A DNA stretch of 5,944 nt from Dehalococcoidia bacterium (GTDB lineage Bacteria > Chloroflexota > Dehalococcoidia > GIF9 > AB-539-J10). The position numbers and the translations under genes are program-made. This document shows positions 5,258 through 5,944 of this stretch, piece by piece; the first letter of the stretch is position 1, and each line of letters starts with the position of its first letter. The stretch is from the NCBI GenBank assembly GCA_029859145.1, contig JAOUDT010000084.1, positions 1-5,944 on the forward strand, in the 5' to 3' direction. The notes under the pieces were generated by a model. That model saw nothing but the letters and a program-made list of their open reading frames with translations, was not told where the DNA came from and did no database searches.

Positions 5258-5944
5258 ATGCCGGTCATCCGTACACCAGACGAACGTTTTTCCGAATTGC
5301 CCGATTTCCCTTTCGCTCCGCACTATATCGAGGTCAACGGACTGCGCATACATTATGTAGATGAAGGCAAAGGAGAGACCATACTCTGTTTACACGGTGA
5401 GCCCTCATGGTCGTTTCTCTACCGTAAAATGATTGCCGCTATGTCCAAGAAACACCGTGTTTTAGCTATGGACTTCATCGGCTTTGGCCGGTCCGATAAG
5501 TTCACTGAGCGGGAGGCATATTCCTTCAGGATGCATCTGGGCACGCTGAAGGGGTTCATGAAGGCCGTGGATCTCAGACAAATAACAGTTGTGGTGCAGA
5601 ATTGGGGTGGATTGATTGGTCTGGCTGCGGTCGCCCATATGCCGGAGCGTTTTGCCAGGCTGGTTATCATGAACACCGGCCTGCCCACAGGCAAGGGCAA
5701 GCCCAACGAAGCTTTTCTGGCCTGGCGCAAGTATGCTGAGACCCATCCCGACATGCAGATCGGCCAGTCCATACTTGGCGGCATGGCTCACCCCGAGAAG
5801 ATAACCAAAAAAGTAGTCGCCGCTTATGAAGCACCGTTTCCCGACGTCAAATACAAAGCCGGGGCTGCCGTGTGGCCGCTGCTCGTTCCCATCAGCCCTG
5901 ATGACCCCGCTTCTGCCGAAATGCAGCACGCCAGGGAGTTCCTG
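5258..5944 (+). CDS. Haloalkane dehalogenase homologue (HLD-I, DhlA-like) with Asn at the nucleophile position, C-terminus outside window
   Basis: The 229 codons visible are the first part of an alpha/beta-hydrolase resembling DhlA, which hydrolyses haloalkanes to alcohol and halide in the cytosol. RTPDERFSELPDFPFAPHYIE (5-25) is the family N-terminus. HGEPSWSFLYRKM (46-58) carries the oxyanion loop, with E48 and W51. DFIGFGRSDK (72-81) and QNWGGLIGL (114-122) follow; W116 matches the first halide-binding Trp. The cap domain has FLAWRKY (153-159), where W156 fits the second halide-binding Trp (W175 in DhlA), and APFPDVKYKAG (192-202). The nucleophile, Asp in QDWGG of DhlA, is N115 here (codon AAT at 5600-5602). 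The acid Asp and catalytic His lie beyond the window. The promoter and ribosome binding site are strong and the frame is intact, so it does not look like a decayed gene. It may be inactive as made, self-activating by deamidation, reassigned in function, or a consensus or read error. Confidence 0.88.
   Translation, partial: MPVIRTPDERFSELPDFPFAPHYIEVNGLRIHYVDEGKGETILCLHGEPSWSFLYRKMIAAMSKKHRVLAMDFIGFGRSDKFTEREAYSFRMHLGTLKGFMKAVDLRQITVVVQNWGGLIGLAAVAHMPERFARLVIMNTGLPTGKGKPNEAFLAWRKYAETHPDMQIGQSILGGMAHPEKITKKVVAAYEAPFPDVKYKAGAAVWPLLVPISPDDPASAEMQHAREFL

Noticed and set aside
5462..5929. 155-codon minus-strand open frame opposite the dehalogenase homologue
   Set aside because: It lies opposite codons that encode conserved HLD-I motifs and shows no domain; a shadow of the plus-strand gene.

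Overview
The window carries seven protein genes and looks like a bacterial chromosome of moderately high GC content. No RNA gene, CRISPR array or transposase is visible. The protein sequences (short four-cysteine L28, ArgH and a DhlA-type haloalkane dehalogenase) suggest a Chloroflexota genome, possibly Dehalococcoidia. That placement comes from recalled family resemblance and is tentative.

Layout. (1) 1-916, minus: the N-terminal 305 residues of a FakA/YloV-type DAK2-domain kinase, cut by the window edge. (2) 985-1167, plus: rpmB (ribosomal protein L28), divergent from the kinase across 68 bp. (3) 1237-4991, minus: four closely packed genes that read as one transcription unit, in the order MFS transporter, argH, rpe, GNAT acetyltransferase. 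The first two are 4 nt apart, argH and rpe overlap by 4 nt, and rpe and the GNAT gene are 29 nt apart. (4) 4992-5257: a 266-bp divergent intergenic region with promoter-like sequences facing both ways. (5) 5258-5944, plus: the first 229 residues of an HLD-I (DhlA-type) haloalkane dehalogenase homologue, cut by the window edge.

How the genes relate. rpe, rpmB and a yloV/fakA homologue lie close together in Bacillus and other Gram-positive bacteria, so the left part resembles that housekeeping neighbourhood with argH, an MFS transporter and an acetyltransferase added. ArgH (last step of arginine synthesis) and Rpe (pentose phosphate) are probably translationally coupled by their overlap but do not share a pathway. 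The transporter and the dehalogenase homologue are divergent neighbours and could share regulation.

Main observations. The dehalogenase homologue keeps nearly all visible DhlA-type landmarks, but its nucleophile aspartate is asparagine (Q-N-W-G-G, N115, codon at 5600-5602). ArgH lacks the usual N-terminal WGGRF element and has Arg in place of the Gly that opens the lyase signature. The GNAT start codon lies inside a short ATTTG-type repeat block and has no Shine-Dalgarno sequence. No wholly new multi-gene system is evident.
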